Assembly: GCA_919901745.1 (NCBI GenBank) | Contig: CAKKPP010000003.1 | Location: forward strand, 74,840 to 138,839 | Source: Chloroflexota bacterium | GTDB lineage: Bacteria; Chloroflexota; Limnocylindria; Limnocylindrales; CSP1-4 | DNA length: 64,000 nt | Direction: 5' to 3' | Shown: in pieces, positions 63,394 to 64,000 of the stretch | How positions within the stretch are numbered: the first letter of the stretch is position 1 | How the letters are laid out: the number at the start of each line of letters is the position of its first letter | Translations under genes and position numbers: made by a program | The notes under the pieces: model-generated | The model's input: only the letters and a program-made list of their open reading frames with translations | What the model was told of the DNA's origin: nothing | The model's database searches: none

Positions 63394-63999
63394 TCAGACG
63401 GATTCGAGGGGAGCCGGCTCGATTCCGAGGTCGCGGCGCATGACGCCGGCGTAGTGCCCGTACTGCTCGGCAGCAGCGGCATGCGCTCCCGCAAGGCGAT
63501 ACAGCCGCACAAGGGCCAGCTCGATCTGATCCGCCTGCGAGTCGACGTCGATCACCCGTTGGGCGAGGGCGATCCCCCGGTCGTAGTGCCCGCTGTCGGC
63601 GGCCCGTCGCAATTCGCGTTCGACAATCCTGAGATAGGCGGCGTGCAGGTTGTCCCGATAGTCGGCCGCCCAGTCTTCATACGTGAAGTCGAGGGCAAAC
63701 CGCCCTCGGTACTCGCCGACGAGGCGTTCGACCTCTTCGACCGTGGGCTCGCGACCAATGGAACGCACCATCGCGCGGCAGCGGGCGCTCCTGGCTTCGA
63801 CGAGCTCCGAGTCGAGTCTCACGACCTCCGAGTCGTAGTGAACGTAGCCGGGGCTGAGCGCCTCCTTGTAGTTGGGCTCGAATACGCGGCGCAGGAAGTA
63901 GATCGTCTGATTGAGCGAGTTCGTGGCGACGTCCGGCTCCACATCCGGCCACAGCGCCTCGAGAACCTCGTCGCGCGTCGCTGCAAACCCCGATCGGGT
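63394..63999 (-). CDS. BTAD/AfsR-type transcriptional regulator, 3' part
   Basis: The 5' part is beyond the window; 201 codons are seen. The visible start 'TRSGFAATRDEVLEALWPDVEPDVATNSLNQTIYFLRRVFE' (ATRDEVLEALWPD, then NSLNQTIYFLRRVFE) is the end of a winged-helix OmpR/SARP-like DNA-binding domain. The rest is the BTAD all-helical, TPR-like domain: 'FALDFTYEDWAADYRDNLHAAYLRIVEREL', 'GIALAQRVIDVDSQADQIELALVRLY', ending 'YAGVMRRDLGIEPAP'. BTAD proteins activate secondary metabolism and other genes, and TPR folds often bind peptides. Confidence 0.88.
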   Translation of the reverse strand, partial: TRSGFAATRDEVLEALWPDVEPDVATNSLNQTIYFLRRVFEPNYKEALSPGYVHYDSEVVRLDSELVEARSARCRAMVRSIGREPTVEEVERLVGEYRGRFALDFTYEDWAADYRDNLHAAYLRIVERELRRAADSGHYDRGIALAQRVIDVDSQADQIELALVRLYRLAGAHAAAAEQYGHYAGVMRRDLGIEPAPLESV

Positions 64000-64000
64000 G

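Overview
High-GC bacterial chromosome segment with about 50 protein genes and no tRNA, rRNA, CRISPR array, insertion sequence or prophage that I can recognise. Gene content and order fit a Chloroflexota bacterium, probably from a high-GC lineage such as Limnocylindria. The points behind this are the DUF2344 - rplU - rpmA - rpmE - DUF1385 - prfA - prmC order, an F-type ATP synthase operon that runs into murA-mreB, and a Tad pilus cluster with no outer-membrane secretin. The lineage is inferred from gene order and protein style; no database search was run.

Layout. 1-3.6 kb: the 3' end of a DUF2344 gene converges on a large secreted protein with three cell-wall-binding (CWB2) repeats. 3.4-12 kb: housekeeping block (L21, L27, L31, DUF1385, RF1 and its methyltransferase, a Cof-type phosphatase, a Sua5/YrdC protein, GlyA, a WecA/MraY-type transferase). 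12-24.5 kb: a Pro/Thr-rich membrane protein, ATP synthase genes I-like,B,E,F,H,A,G,D,C, then murA (active-site Cys replaced by Asp), mreB, a PHP hydrolase and a flippase-like protein. 24.5-30.3 kb: an XRE regulator, then minus-strand GT-C transferase, endonuclease IV, long-form HPF, ComF and DUF192. 30.3-37.2 kb: minus-strand Tad cluster (flp x3, cpaB, receiver-fused cpaE, tadA, tadB, tadC). 37.3-40.2 kb: a histidine kinase / NarL-type regulator / degenerate kinase trio. 40.2-57.9 kb: a surface-glycan island with at least seven polytopic GT-C or GT87-like proteins, two GT2, one GT4, a nucleotide-sugar dehydrogenase, an epimerase, a BioF2-type acetyltransferase and an LmbE deacetylase. 57.9-64 kb: PIMT, a Glu-Pro-Ala repeat membrane protein, a DUF5317-MFS fusion, a membrane HD-GYP protein, then a structured non-coding stretch with two micro-ORFs behind a BTAD/AfsR-type regulator cut by the window end.

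How it works together. Genes are tightly packed and ten junctions share the 4-nt ATGA or GTGA stop/start overlap, pointing to translational coupling. At least eleven genes that begin transcription units have a TAnnnT -10 box only 6-9 nt before the start codon, so their mRNAs are probably leaderless. Genes inside operons more often carry Shine-Dalgarno sequences. Two membrane glycosyltransferases overlap a two-component system that lies just upstream of the pilin genes, suggesting that surface sugar assembly and pilus production are co-regulated (inference).

The least conventional part is 62.9-64 kb on the minus strand. Behind the BTAD regulator lie a promoter, a leader with several perfect hairpins, a 10-codon ORF with an ideal ribosome site, and a 29-codon ORF with a signal-like hydrophobic stretch. 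Both tiny products end in [L/F]-K-G-[W/F], and a c-di-GMP-phosphodiesterase-type membrane protein follows. I see no known riboswitch or peptide family here and propose it as a candidate peptide-signalling cassette.
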